A stretch of 64,000 bases of DNA from Sandaracinaceae bacterium (GTDB lineage: Bacteria; Myxococcota_A; Polyangia; Polyangiales; Houyiibacteriaceae). The notes under the pieces are model-generated. The model had not been told where the DNA came from. It saw only the letters and a list, made by a program, of their open reading frames with translations, and did no database searches. Every line of letters starts with the position of its first letter. Position 1 is the first letter of the stretch. This document shows, in pieces, positions 1 to 7,418 of this stretch. The translations under genes and the position numbers were made by a program. The DNA is taken from assembly GCA_020633075.1 (NCBI GenBank), contig JACKEI010000008.1, forward strand, positions 1-64,000, in the 5' to 3' direction.

Positions 1-2
1 TC

Positions 3-56
3 GCCCTGCGCCAGGCCCTTCCGGCGATCCTGATCGTTGCTCTAGCGGCCCGTTGA
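3..56 (+). CDS. Possible 3' end of an upstream gene (partial)
   Basis: One frame stays open from the window edge to a TGA at 54-56 and reads as 17 mostly hydrophobic residues. It could be the tail of a gene belonging to the same sterol or mevalonate operon, but it is too short to recognise. The rest of the stretch before the first recognised gene (57-218) shows only a ribosome binding site near its end. Confidence 0.25.
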   Translation, partial: ALRQALPAILIVALAAR

Positions 57-218
57 AGACCCCTCGCTGAGCGGCCCACCAAGCGGCCTCCGTCACGCGA
101 CCTGCGCGTGAGCGCGCCGACCCCCTAGCGCGACGCCAATGGCCATGGACGCTGCCGACCCTGGCACCCAGCCTGCACTGCGCGACCGCCCTCTCGAGTC
201 GCGAAGGAGCCGTGCCCC

Positions 219-1346
219 ATGTCCGTCCTCGTGAGCCGCAAGGCCGACCACCTCGCGCTGTGCGCCGGCGACGCCGTCGCGTATCGCACCACCAGCACGC
301 TGCTCGAGTGCGTGAAGCTGCCGCACGAGAGCCTGCCGGAGCTCGACCTCGCGTCGCTGGACACCCGCTGCCCGCTGCTTGGCAAGGAGCTGCGCGCGCC
401 GCTGGTGATCGCGGGCATGACCGGTGGCCACCCGGACGCGGCGGTCATCAACCGAGAGCTCGCGAGCGTGGCCGAGGAGCGGGGCTACGGCTTTGGGCTC
501 GGCAGCCAGCGCGCCATGGAGCGCGAGCCCGCGCTGGCCGCGACCTACCGCATCCGCGACGTGGCGCCGAGCGTGCTGCTGCTGGGCAACCTGGGCGTGA
601 TCCAGGCGCGGGACCTGCCGAGCGAGCGCGTGGCCGAGCTGGTGGACGACGTGGGCGCCGACGCGCTGTGCGTGCACATGAGCCCCGCCATGGAGCTGAT
701 CCAGAGCCACGGGGACCGCGACTTCCGTGGCGGGCTCGAGACCTTCGCGCGCTTGGTGCGCGAGCTGAGCGTGCCCGTCGTCGCGAAGGAGACGGGCAAC
801 GGCATCGGTCGCGCGTGCGCGCTGCGCCTCGCCGAGGTGGGCGTGCGGCACGCCGACACGTCCGGGGCGGGCGGCACGTCGTGGGTCGGCGTGGAGACGC
901 TGCGCGCCGAGGGGGAGCAGCGCGAGCTGGGGCAGACCCTGTGGGAGTGGGGCACGCCCACCGCGGCGTCGGTGCACTACTGCGTCCGCGCTGGGCTCGG
1001 CACCATCGCGACCGGCGGTATCCACACGGGTCTGGACGTCGCGCGCGCCCTGGTGCTCGGCGCGCAAGCGGCGGGCATCGCGAGGCCGGTGTACCAGGCT
1101 TGGACGCGCGGCGGACGCGAGGCTGCGCTCAGCTACCTGCAGCGCGTGGAGGCCGAGCTGCGCGCGGTGATGATGCTCACGGGCTGTGGCTCGCTGGCGG
1201 AGCTGCGCGCGCTGCGGCCGTTGATCGTGGGGGAGCTGCGCGACCACGTGCGGGCGGCGAGCGAGGACGACGTACGGATGCAGGCGGACTCCCCCCCGGC
1301 GCCGCCGCAGGGACAGCGCGGGGCCGCACGTGAGGTGCGCGCGTGA
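219..1346 (+). CDS. fni: Type 2 isopentenyl-diphosphate delta-isomerase (FMN-dependent), variant active site
   Basis: This cytosolic flavoenzyme family interconverts isopentenyl and dimethylallyl diphosphate. The 375-residue protein has the family's N-terminal RKxDH (7-11), MTGG (67-70), GLGSQR (93-98), NLG, GAGGTSW and GGIxTG motifs. The start is chosen by an AAGGAG at 204-209, nine bases before the ATG. The usual HxNxxQE active-site segment reads HMSPAME (153-159). The Asn and catalytic Gln are therefore Ser155 and Met158, while the metal-binding Glu159 is kept; the PEG after it is also altered (SHG). The gene overlaps the next one (GTGA) and opens the sterol operon. The fold assignment is secure. 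Whether it still isomerises IPP or has another job is open. Confidence 0.9.
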   Translation: MSVLVSRKADHLALCAGDAVAYRTTSTLLECVKLPHESLPELDLASLDTRCPLLGKELRAPLVIAGMTGGHPDAAVINRELASVAEERGYGFGLGSQRAMEREPALAATYRIRDVAPSVLLLGNLGVIQARDLPSERVAELVDDVGADALCVHMSPAMELIQSHGDRDFRGGLETFARLVRELSVPVVAKETGNGIGRACALRLAEVGVRHADTSGAGGTSWVGVETLRAEGEQRELGQTLWEWGTPTAASVHYCVRAGLGTIATGGIHTGLDVARALVLGAQAAGIARPVYQAWTRGGREAALSYLQRVEAELRAVMMLTGCGSLAELRALRPLIVGELRDHVRAASEDDVRMQADSPPAPPQGQRGAAREVRA

Positions 1347-4162
1347 CCCGTGCTTACGACGTCGTCGTGGTGGGCGCCGGACCGGCGGGGGTCGCCGCGG
1401 CCGCCGCCTTCGCCAAGCGAGGCGCCGACGTGCTGCTGCTGGAGGCCGAGCCCAACGCGGCGACGCGGCTGGCGGGCGAGTGGCTGCACCCCCTCGCGGC
1501 GGACGAGCTGGCGCGCTTGGGCCTCTTGAGCGAGCTGCCCGGAGCCGCGCGGGCGGCCGGCCGCGGCTTTGCGTTCTTCTCGGACGACGGCACGGCGCCC
1601 GTGCTGCTCCCGTACGCGGCGCGCGAGCGTGCGCTCGCCATCGAGCACAGCGTGCTGCTCTCGACGCTGCGACAGGCCATCGCGAGGACACCGCGCGTCA
1701 CCTACGTGCCGCACGCGCGCGTGCGCTCGGTGGCGCCTGGCACCGTGGGCTACCGCGTGGACGGGGCCGCCCACGAGGTGCACGCGGGGCTGGTGGTCGG
1801 GGCCGACGGTCGCAACTCGGCGGTGCGCAGCAGCTGCTACGGCCCGCGCAACGCGCCGCCCGCGGTCTCCCACATGGCGGGCCTGCTGGTGGCCGACGCC
1901 GCGTTGCCCCACGAGGACTACGGGCACGTGCTGCTCGGCGGCCCCGGGCCGCTGCTCATGTACCGCGTGTCGGAGCGGCACGTGCGCCTGTGCCTGGACG
2001 TGCCGGTGGGCAGCGCGGTGCGCTCGCCAGAAGCCCTCTTCCACGCGTTCGCGCCCGTCTTGCCGCACGCCATGCGCGGGCCCTTCCGAGACGCGCTGGA
2101 GCACGACAGGGTGCTCTGGGCGGCGAACCGCCTCGCCGCGCGCAGCCACTATGGCGCGCCCGGGGTCGCGCTGGTGGGCGACGCCGTCGGCACCACCCAC
2201 CCGCTCACGGCGGCCGGGATGACGCTGGGAGTCCTGGACGCGCTCACGCTCGCCGAGTGCGGCGACGTGCACGCCTACGCGCGGCGGCGGGCGCGCATGA
2301 GTCATGTCCCGGAGGTGCTGTCTCGGGCGCTCTACGAGGTGGTCACGCGCGAGGACGAGAGCGCGAGCGCGGTGCGCGCCGCCATGGTGGAGACCTGGCG
2401 GGCAGAGCCCCGCGAGCGGGCGCGCACCATGCGCATCTTGGCCGGCCAGGAGCAGGGCCGTGTGGTGTTCGCGGCGGCGTTCACCAAGGTCGCCGCCCGC
2501 GCGCTGCGCGCGGAGAGCCTGGCCGCGACGCCGCTGCGAGAGCGCGCTGGCCGGGTCTACCAGCTGCACGAGTGGGCCCGATACCCGCTGAGCATGCTGA
2601 GGGGCGCGGCCCCGGTGCCACGGGGAGAGGGCGCACCCCAGGTCGCCGAGTCCGCGCCGGGCGTGGCGCGGCTGGTGGCGCACGGCCAGAGCGGGACCCC
2701 GCCAGAGCGGACCCTCGAGGCGCTGGCCCACGGCGTCACGGGGCTGGTCGCGTCGGGGCTGTGGTCGCGCACGCCGGAGGTGCGGCGGGCGCTCACCGCG
2801 CTGCTGGCCGAGCTCGACCTCGTGGCCGAGCTGGGGGCGCAGAGCGCGCTGCCCCGCGACGCGCGGACGCGCACCCTGACCCGCGTGCTGAGCGCGCTCT
2901 TGGACGCGCGCTGCCATGATCCGAAGGCCCTCGAGCGCGTCGCGCGGCAGCTCACCGCGGCCTTCCCCTACGGAACGAGCGTGGCGTACGAGGCCGAGAC
3001 CGCGCTGCGACGCTATGCGGCGCGGGTGGCCGAGACCCCGCGCGTGCAGCGCCCTGCCCTGCGCACGGCGCCCGACGGAACGCTCTCCGGCGCAGACTGG
3101 GACTTCTGCCAGGCCTCCCTCGAGGGCGTGTCGCGCTCCTTCGCGCAGCCCATCGCCGCGCTGCCGCCCACCCTGCGCGCGGCGGTCACCGTGGGCTACC
3201 TGCTGTGCCGCGTGGCGGACACCATCGAGGACGCCCCCGAGGGAGGAGGTGGCGACACGCCGGTCAACGCGGCGACGCGTGACGCGCACTTCGACCGCTT
3301 CGTGGCCGCGCTCGAGGGGCGCGCCCGCGCCACGGACTTCGAGCGCGCCCTGCGCGCGTGGCCCGGCACCGAGGCCGAGCTGGCGCTGGCCGGCGGCCTG
3401 TCGCGCGTCCTGCGCACCCTCGACGCCACGCCCCCGGTCATGGGCGCTACCGTGCGCCGCTGGGTGGGCGAGATGGTGAGCGGCATGCGTGTGTACACGC
3501 ACCGCTGCGCCGGTCACGACGGGCTGCGTGCCCCGCTGACGGTCAGCGACCTCGAGCGCTACTGCTACTTCGTGGCGGGCACGGTCGGGCACATGCTGAC
3601 GGACCTGTTCCTCGCGCACATGGGGCCGGAAGCCGCCCAGCTCGAGGGCCCCCTCCGGCGCCGCGCGGAGAGCTTCGGCACCGGGCTGCAGCTGGTGAAC
3701 ATCCTGAAGGACGTGACGGACGACCGCGCGCGGGGCTGGGCCTTTGTGCCGCGTGAGCTCACGGACCTCGACCAGCTCTCGCTCGCCGCGCTGCTGGACG
3801 GGCAGCGACGCGCGCAGGCTCACCGCAGCATCGCGCCCCTCTTCGACCTGGCACGCAAGAAGCTCGACGACGCGCTGGCGTACACGCTCGTCATCCCGGC
3901 CGAGCAGACCGGCATCCGCCTCTTCTGCTTGCTGCCGGTGTTCATGGCGGCGCGCACGCTCGTGCTGGCGCGCGACAACGACGACGTCTTCACCCCAGGC
4001 CAGCCCGTGAAGATCGCGCGTGGCGAGGTGGAGCAGCTGGGGGCGCAGTGCTTCGCGCTGGTGGGCGACGACGCTGGCCTGCGCGACGCCTACGCCTCCC
4101 TCTGGCTCGCCCCCCTCCCGCACCGCCCCACCCCAACCCTCACGCGAGGTGACCATGTCTGA
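1343..4162 (+). CDS. Squalene epoxidase / squalene synthase fusion protein
   Basis: This 939-residue protein joins two consecutive steps. Residues 1-400 form an FAD monooxygenase of squalene-epoxidase type: GAGPAG at 11-16, a GADG motif at 153-156, and a segment from GDA at 279 through HPLTAAGMT (286-294) that matches the epoxidase signature GDAxNxRHPLTGGGMT. Residues 580-915 form an Erg9-like squalene synthase, with Asp-rich motifs at 626-630 (DTIED) and 786-794 (NILKDVTDD), YCYFVAGTVG at 740-749, and a VFxxGxxVKI tail. Residues 410-575 are helical and unassigned. No membrane helix or signal peptide is evident. It starts with GTG overlapping fni and overlaps the next gene by eight bases. A carotenoid role (GGPP reductase/phytoene synthase) is less likely because the cyclase in the operon is of oxidosqualene type. 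Confidence 0.85.
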   Translation: MTRAYDVVVVGAGPAGVAAAAAFAKRGADVLLLEAEPNAATRLAGEWLHPLAADELARLGLLSELPGAARAAGRGFAFFSDDGTAPVLLPYAARERALAIEHSVLLSTLRQAIARTPRVTYVPHARVRSVAPGTVGYRVDGAAHEVHAGLVVGADGRNSAVRSSCYGPRNAPPAVSHMAGLLVADAALPHEDYGHVLLGGPGPLLMYRVSERHVRLCLDVPVGSAVRSPEALFHAFAPVLPHAMRGPFRDALEHDRVLWAANRLAARSHYGAPGVALVGDAVGTTHPLTAAGMTLGVLDALTLAECGDVHAYARRRARMSHVPEVLSRALYEVVTREDESASAVRAAMVETWRAEPRERARTMRILAGQEQGRVVFAAAFTKVAARALRAESLAATPLRERAGRVYQLHEWARYPLSMLRGAAPVPRGEGAPQVAESAPGVARLVAHGQSGTPPERTLEALAHGVTGLVASGLWSRTPEVRRALTALLAELDLVAELGAQSALPRDARTRTLTRVLSALLDARCHDPKALERVARQLTAAFPYGTSVAYEAETALRRYAARVAETPRVQRPALRTAPDGTLSGADWDFCQASLEGVSRSFAQPIAALPPTLRAAVTVGYLLCRVADTIEDAPEGGGGDTPVNAATRDAHFDRFVAALEGRARATDFERALRAWPGTEAELALAGGLSRVLRTLDATPPVMGATVRRWVGEMVSGMRVYTHRCAGHDGLRAPLTVSDLERYCYFVAGTVGHMLTDLFLAHMGPEAAQLEGPLRRRAESFGTGLQLVNILKDVTDDRARGWAFVPRELTDLDQLSLAALLDGQRRAQAHRSIAPLFDLARKKLDDALAYTLVIPAEQTGIRLFCLLPVFMAARTLVLARDNDDVFTPGQPVKIARGEVEQLGAQCFALVGDDAGLRDAYASLWLAPLPHRPTPTLTRGDHV

Positions 4163-5426
4163 GCAGTCCCGCATCCCCGGCTTCTATCGGCTCCCGCTGC
4201 CCGCGCGTCACGCACGCCTGGCGGAGCGCTTCGACCTCGACGGCGACGAGCTGGCGGCCTTGTCGCCCCAGGGTGGGCTGCCCGCCGCCCGCGCCGACAA
4301 GATGGTGGAGAACTGCATCGGCACCTTCAGCCTGCCCATCGGGCTGGGGCTCAATTTCCGCATCAATGGACGGGACTACGCCGTGCCCATGGTGGTGGAG
4401 GAGCCGTCCGTGGTGGCCGCGGTCAGCAACACCGCGCTGCTGGTGCGCGAAAGCGGCGGCTTCGAGGCCGACGCGGACCCGGCGCTCATGGTGGGGCAGG
4501 TGCAGCTGGTGGACGTGCCCGACCTCGACGCGGCGCGCACACGCATCCTCGCTGCCCGCGAGCGCATCCTGGCGGAGGCCAACGCGCTGCAGCCGGGCAT
4601 GCGCGCGCGGCGGCAGGGGGCACGGGAGCTGGAGGTGCACGTCTTTCGCGAGCCTACGCCCATGCTGGTGGCGCACCTGGTGATCGACTGCGGTGAGGCC
4701 ATGGGAGCCAACGCGATCAACTCCATGGCGGAGGGGGTGGCCCCGCTGCTGGAGACGCTGAGCGGTGGCAACGCCGTGCTGCGCATCCTCTCGAACCTGG
4801 CGGACCGCCGCCTGGCGCGCGCCCGCTGCCGCATCCCGGAGGCCTGCCTCGCGGATCGCACCATGAGCGGCCCCGAGGTGGCCGAGCGCATCGTGCACGC
4901 GTACTCCCACGCGGCCGTGGACCCCTACCGCGCAGCCACTCACAACAAGGGCGTGATGAACGGGGTGGACGCGGTGGCCATCGCGACCGGCAACGACTGG
5001 CGCAGCGTGGAAGCCGGAGCCCACGCCTTCGCGGCGCGCTCGGGCGCGTATCGGCCGCTCTCGCGCTTTGCCCGCGTGGACGGGGAGCTGCTGGGCGAGA
5101 TCGAGCTGCCGATGGCCGTGGGCAACGTGGGCGGCAGCACCCTGGTGCACCCGACCGTCGCGGCGCTGCGCAAGATCCTGGGCGTGAAGGACGCGCGGGA
5201 GCTGGCCGGTGTCATGGCGGCCGTGGGCCTGGCGCAGAACCTGGGCGCGCTGCGGGCGCTCGCGACCGTGGGCATCCAGCGCGGCCACATGCGCCTGCAC
5301 GCGCGCAGCATCGCCATCTCCGCGGGCGCCCCGGACCACGCGGTGGAGCGCATTGCCAGCCTGATGGTGGAGCGCGGGGAGATCCGCCGCGACGCTGCGG
5401 AGCGCCTGGTGGCGGCCGAAGCATGA
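4155..5426 (+). CDS. mvaA: Hydroxymethylglutaryl-CoA reductase, class II
   Basis: It makes (or, in some class II members, degrades) mevalonate from HMG-CoA; in this operon a biosynthetic role is expected. The 423-residue protein has ENCIGTFSLPIGLGL (52-66), the catalytic Glu83 in VEEPSVVA, GEAMGANAIN (180-189), the catalytic Lys265 in HNKG, Asp281 in GNDW, and His378 in GHMRLHAR. There is no membrane domain, as expected for class II. The chosen ATG lies inside the end of the preceding gene; a longer frame upstream only overlaps that gene. Its stop overlaps the start of the cyclase (ATGA), so expression is probably coupled. Confidence 0.95.
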   Translation: MSEQSRIPGFYRLPLPARHARLAERFDLDGDELAALSPQGGLPAARADKMVENCIGTFSLPIGLGLNFRINGRDYAVPMVVEEPSVVAAVSNTALLVRESGGFEADADPALMVGQVQLVDVPDLDAARTRILAARERILAEANALQPGMRARRQGARELEVHVFREPTPMLVAHLVIDCGEAMGANAINSMAEGVAPLLETLSGGNAVLRILSNLADRRLARARCRIPEACLADRTMSGPEVAERIVHAYSHAAVDPYRAATHNKGVMNGVDAVAIATGNDWRSVEAGAHAFAARSGAYRPLSRFARVDGELLGEIELPMAVGNVGGSTLVHPTVAALRKILGVKDARELAGVMAAVGLAQNLGALRALATVGIQRGHMRLHARSIAISAGAPDHAVERIASLMVERGEIRRDAAERLVAAEA

Positions 5427-7414
5427 CGCGTGCCGCGCACAGCACGGCGCCTGCTCGCGTGGACGGAGCGCGCGCCGTGGCGGAACCGCACCCGACGCTC
5501 GAGCGCGGGCTACAGGCCCTGCTGCGGCTTGGGCACGACGGGCGGTACGAGGGAGAGATGCGCTGGTGCGCCATGCTCAGCGCGCAGTACGTCATCGCCC
5601 ACCACGTCACGGGGCGGAGCATCCCGGCCGCCCGCCGCCAGCAGCTGCTGCGCTACTTCGAGCGCAGCCAGAGCGCGAACGGCCTCTACGGGCTTCATGA
5701 TCACGCGGGGCCCTCGCTGTTCGTGACCACCCTCGTGTACGTCGCTGCCCGCTGCCTGGGGGCGCCAGCGGACACGCCTTGGCTGAAGGGGGCGCGGCGC
5801 CTGTTTGCCGAGCACGACGTGCTGAGCATCCCCACCTGGGGCCGCGTGTGGCTGGCGCTGCTGGGCGTCTACGGGTGGGAGGGCGTTCACCCCATGCCGG
5901 TCTGGGTGTGGGCGCTGCCGCGCGCGCTGCCCATGCATCCCAGCCGCTACTACTGCCACACCCGCATGATCTACCTGGGCGTGTCGCTGCTGCGCAGCGA
6001 GCGACCGGTCGCCAGTGAGACCCCGTTGGCGCTGGCGCTGCGCACCGAGCTGTACCCGGGGCGCCGCTACGCGGAGTTCCCCTTCGCGCGCATGCGCTCG
6101 GAGGTCAGCGCGCTGGACCGCGTGGCCCCCGAGCACCCGCTCCTGGCGCTTGGCTACCGCGCGTTCGCGCTGTCCGAACGCTTCACGTCGCAGGAGAGCT
6201 TCGGTCCGCTGCGCGCGCGCCTGCGCGAGCATGTGCGCTTCGAGCTACGCGCCAGCAACCACCTGGGCGTCTCTCCCGTCAGCGGCCTGCTCGGTGCGCT
6301 GGCGCTGGCCCTCACCGTCCCCACGGACCCGGACGTGGAGCGTGTGTTCGCGCAGCTGGAGCGCTGGGTCTTCGACGACGAGGACGGCGCGCGCGTGACC
6401 GGCGCGCGCAGCGAGACCTGGGACACGGCCTTTGCCCTGCGGGCCCTGCACGCGTGCCGCGCGGCGGGGCTGTCGCTGCCCGACGACGCGCTCCGCGACG
6501 CACACCACGCGCTCGCCCAGCAGCAGATCCTCACGCACCTGCGGGGACACGCAGCGCACTTCCGAGCGGACCCCGCGGGAGGCTTCTGCTTCTCGACGCG
6601 CGACCACGGCTGGCCGGTGAGCGACTGCACCGCCGAGGCGCTGGTGGCGCTGCTCGAGGGTCCGGAGAGCGCGTTTCCACGGGAGCGCGCCGCGGCGGCC
6701 CTGGGCTTCATCCTGCGCTGCCAGAACCCGGACGGCAGCTTCGGCAGCTACGAGGCGCGCCGCACCGAGGTTCCCATCGAGGCCTTGAACCCCTCCGAGA
6801 TGTTCATGGAGTGCATGGTGGAGGGCTCCTACGTGGAGTGCACGGGCTCGTGCATGGAAGCCTTGGCGCACTACATCGCGCGCTACCCAGGCGGCAACCT
6901 GGTGGGGCCTGCGCGCGCCTCGCTCGCGCGGGGCCTCGCGTTCCTGCGCCGCTCCCAGCGCCCCGACGGCGCCTGGGCCGGCGCGTGGGGGGTGCACTTC
7001 CTCTACGGCACGCTCTTCGCCGTGCGCGGACTGCGCGCAGCCGGAGTCGGGCCCGAGGACCATCAGGTCGTTCGCGCGCTGCAATATCTGGTGGCTCAGC
7101 AGCGCGCCGACGGAGGCTTCGGCGAGCACGAGGCGAGCGCGCTCCGGGACCACTACGTAGACCTCGATGAGGGGCACTGCGTGCAGACCGCGTGGGCGCT
7201 GCTCGCGATGGTCGAGGGGGGCTCGCGCTGCGCTCAGGGCGCTCGCGCCCGCGCCGCGAGCTACCTCGAGAGCCGCCAGCGCCCGGACGGGTCGTGGCCG
7301 CGCGAGCGCATGGTGGGGGTCTTCTTCCGCACCGCGCTCGTCGACTACGACCTCTACCGCAGCTACTTCCCCGTGTGGGCCCTCGCGGCTCAGCGCGCGA
7401 CGCAGCCGCGTTAG
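5423..7414 (+). CDS. Oxidosqualene cyclase (lanosterol/parkeol/cycloartenol synthase family)
   Basis: It cyclises 2,3-oxidosqualene to a tetracyclic sterol skeleton. The catalytic motif is SDCTAE with Asp401, preceded by HGWPV; hopene cyclases carry DXDD instead. The conserved Cys in VECT, which supports the acid, is present, as is CHTR (178-181), matching the CHCR histidine of eukaryotic cyclases. QW-type repeats (for example QNPDGSFGSYE and RPDGAWAGAWG) occur in the C-terminal half. At 663 residues it is shorter than animal enzymes (about 730). Compared from memory with cycloartenol synthase, positions 410/477/481 correspond to Gly327, His395 and Val399. Val at the last position is typical of lanosterol synthases. 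It is the last gene of the operon and converges on the next gene with a four-base gap. Confidence 0.92.
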   Translation: MTRAAHSTAPARVDGARAVAEPHPTLERGLQALLRLGHDGRYEGEMRWCAMLSAQYVIAHHVTGRSIPAARRQQLLRYFERSQSANGLYGLHDHAGPSLFVTTLVYVAARCLGAPADTPWLKGARRLFAEHDVLSIPTWGRVWLALLGVYGWEGVHPMPVWVWALPRALPMHPSRYYCHTRMIYLGVSLLRSERPVASETPLALALRTELYPGRRYAEFPFARMRSEVSALDRVAPEHPLLALGYRAFALSERFTSQESFGPLRARLREHVRFELRASNHLGVSPVSGLLGALALALTVPTDPDVERVFAQLERWVFDDEDGARVTGARSETWDTAFALRALHACRAAGLSLPDDALRDAHHALAQQQILTHLRGHAAHFRADPAGGFCFSTRDHGWPVSDCTAEALVALLEGPESAFPRERAAAALGFILRCQNPDGSFGSYEARRTEVPIEALNPSEMFMECMVEGSYVECTGSCMEALAHYIARYPGGNLVGPARASLARGLAFLRRSQRPDGAWAGAWGVHFLYGTLFAVRGLRAAGVGPEDHQVVRALQYLVAQQRADGGFGEHEASALRDHYVDLDEGHCVQTAWALLAMVEGGSRCAQGARARAASYLESRQRPDGSWPRERMVGVFFRTALVDYDLYRSYFPVWALAAQRATQPR

Positions 7415-7418
7415 CGGG

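Noticed and set aside
1343..2560. Reading the N-terminal half of the fusion as geranylgeranyl reductase and the C-terminal half as phytoene synthase
   Set aside because: The GDA...HPLTAAGMT segment fits squalene epoxidase, the C-terminal half has Erg9-like motifs, and the operon ends in an oxidosqualene cyclase.
1133..4174. 1,013-residue open frame on the minus strand opposite the fusion gene
   Set aside because: It is Arg/His/Gln-rich shadow translation of a high-GC gene, with no domain pattern, while the plus strand has clear enzyme motifs.
5423..7414. Squalene-hopene cyclase
   Set aside because: The catalytic motif is DCTAE, not DXDD, and the supporting VECT cysteine is present.
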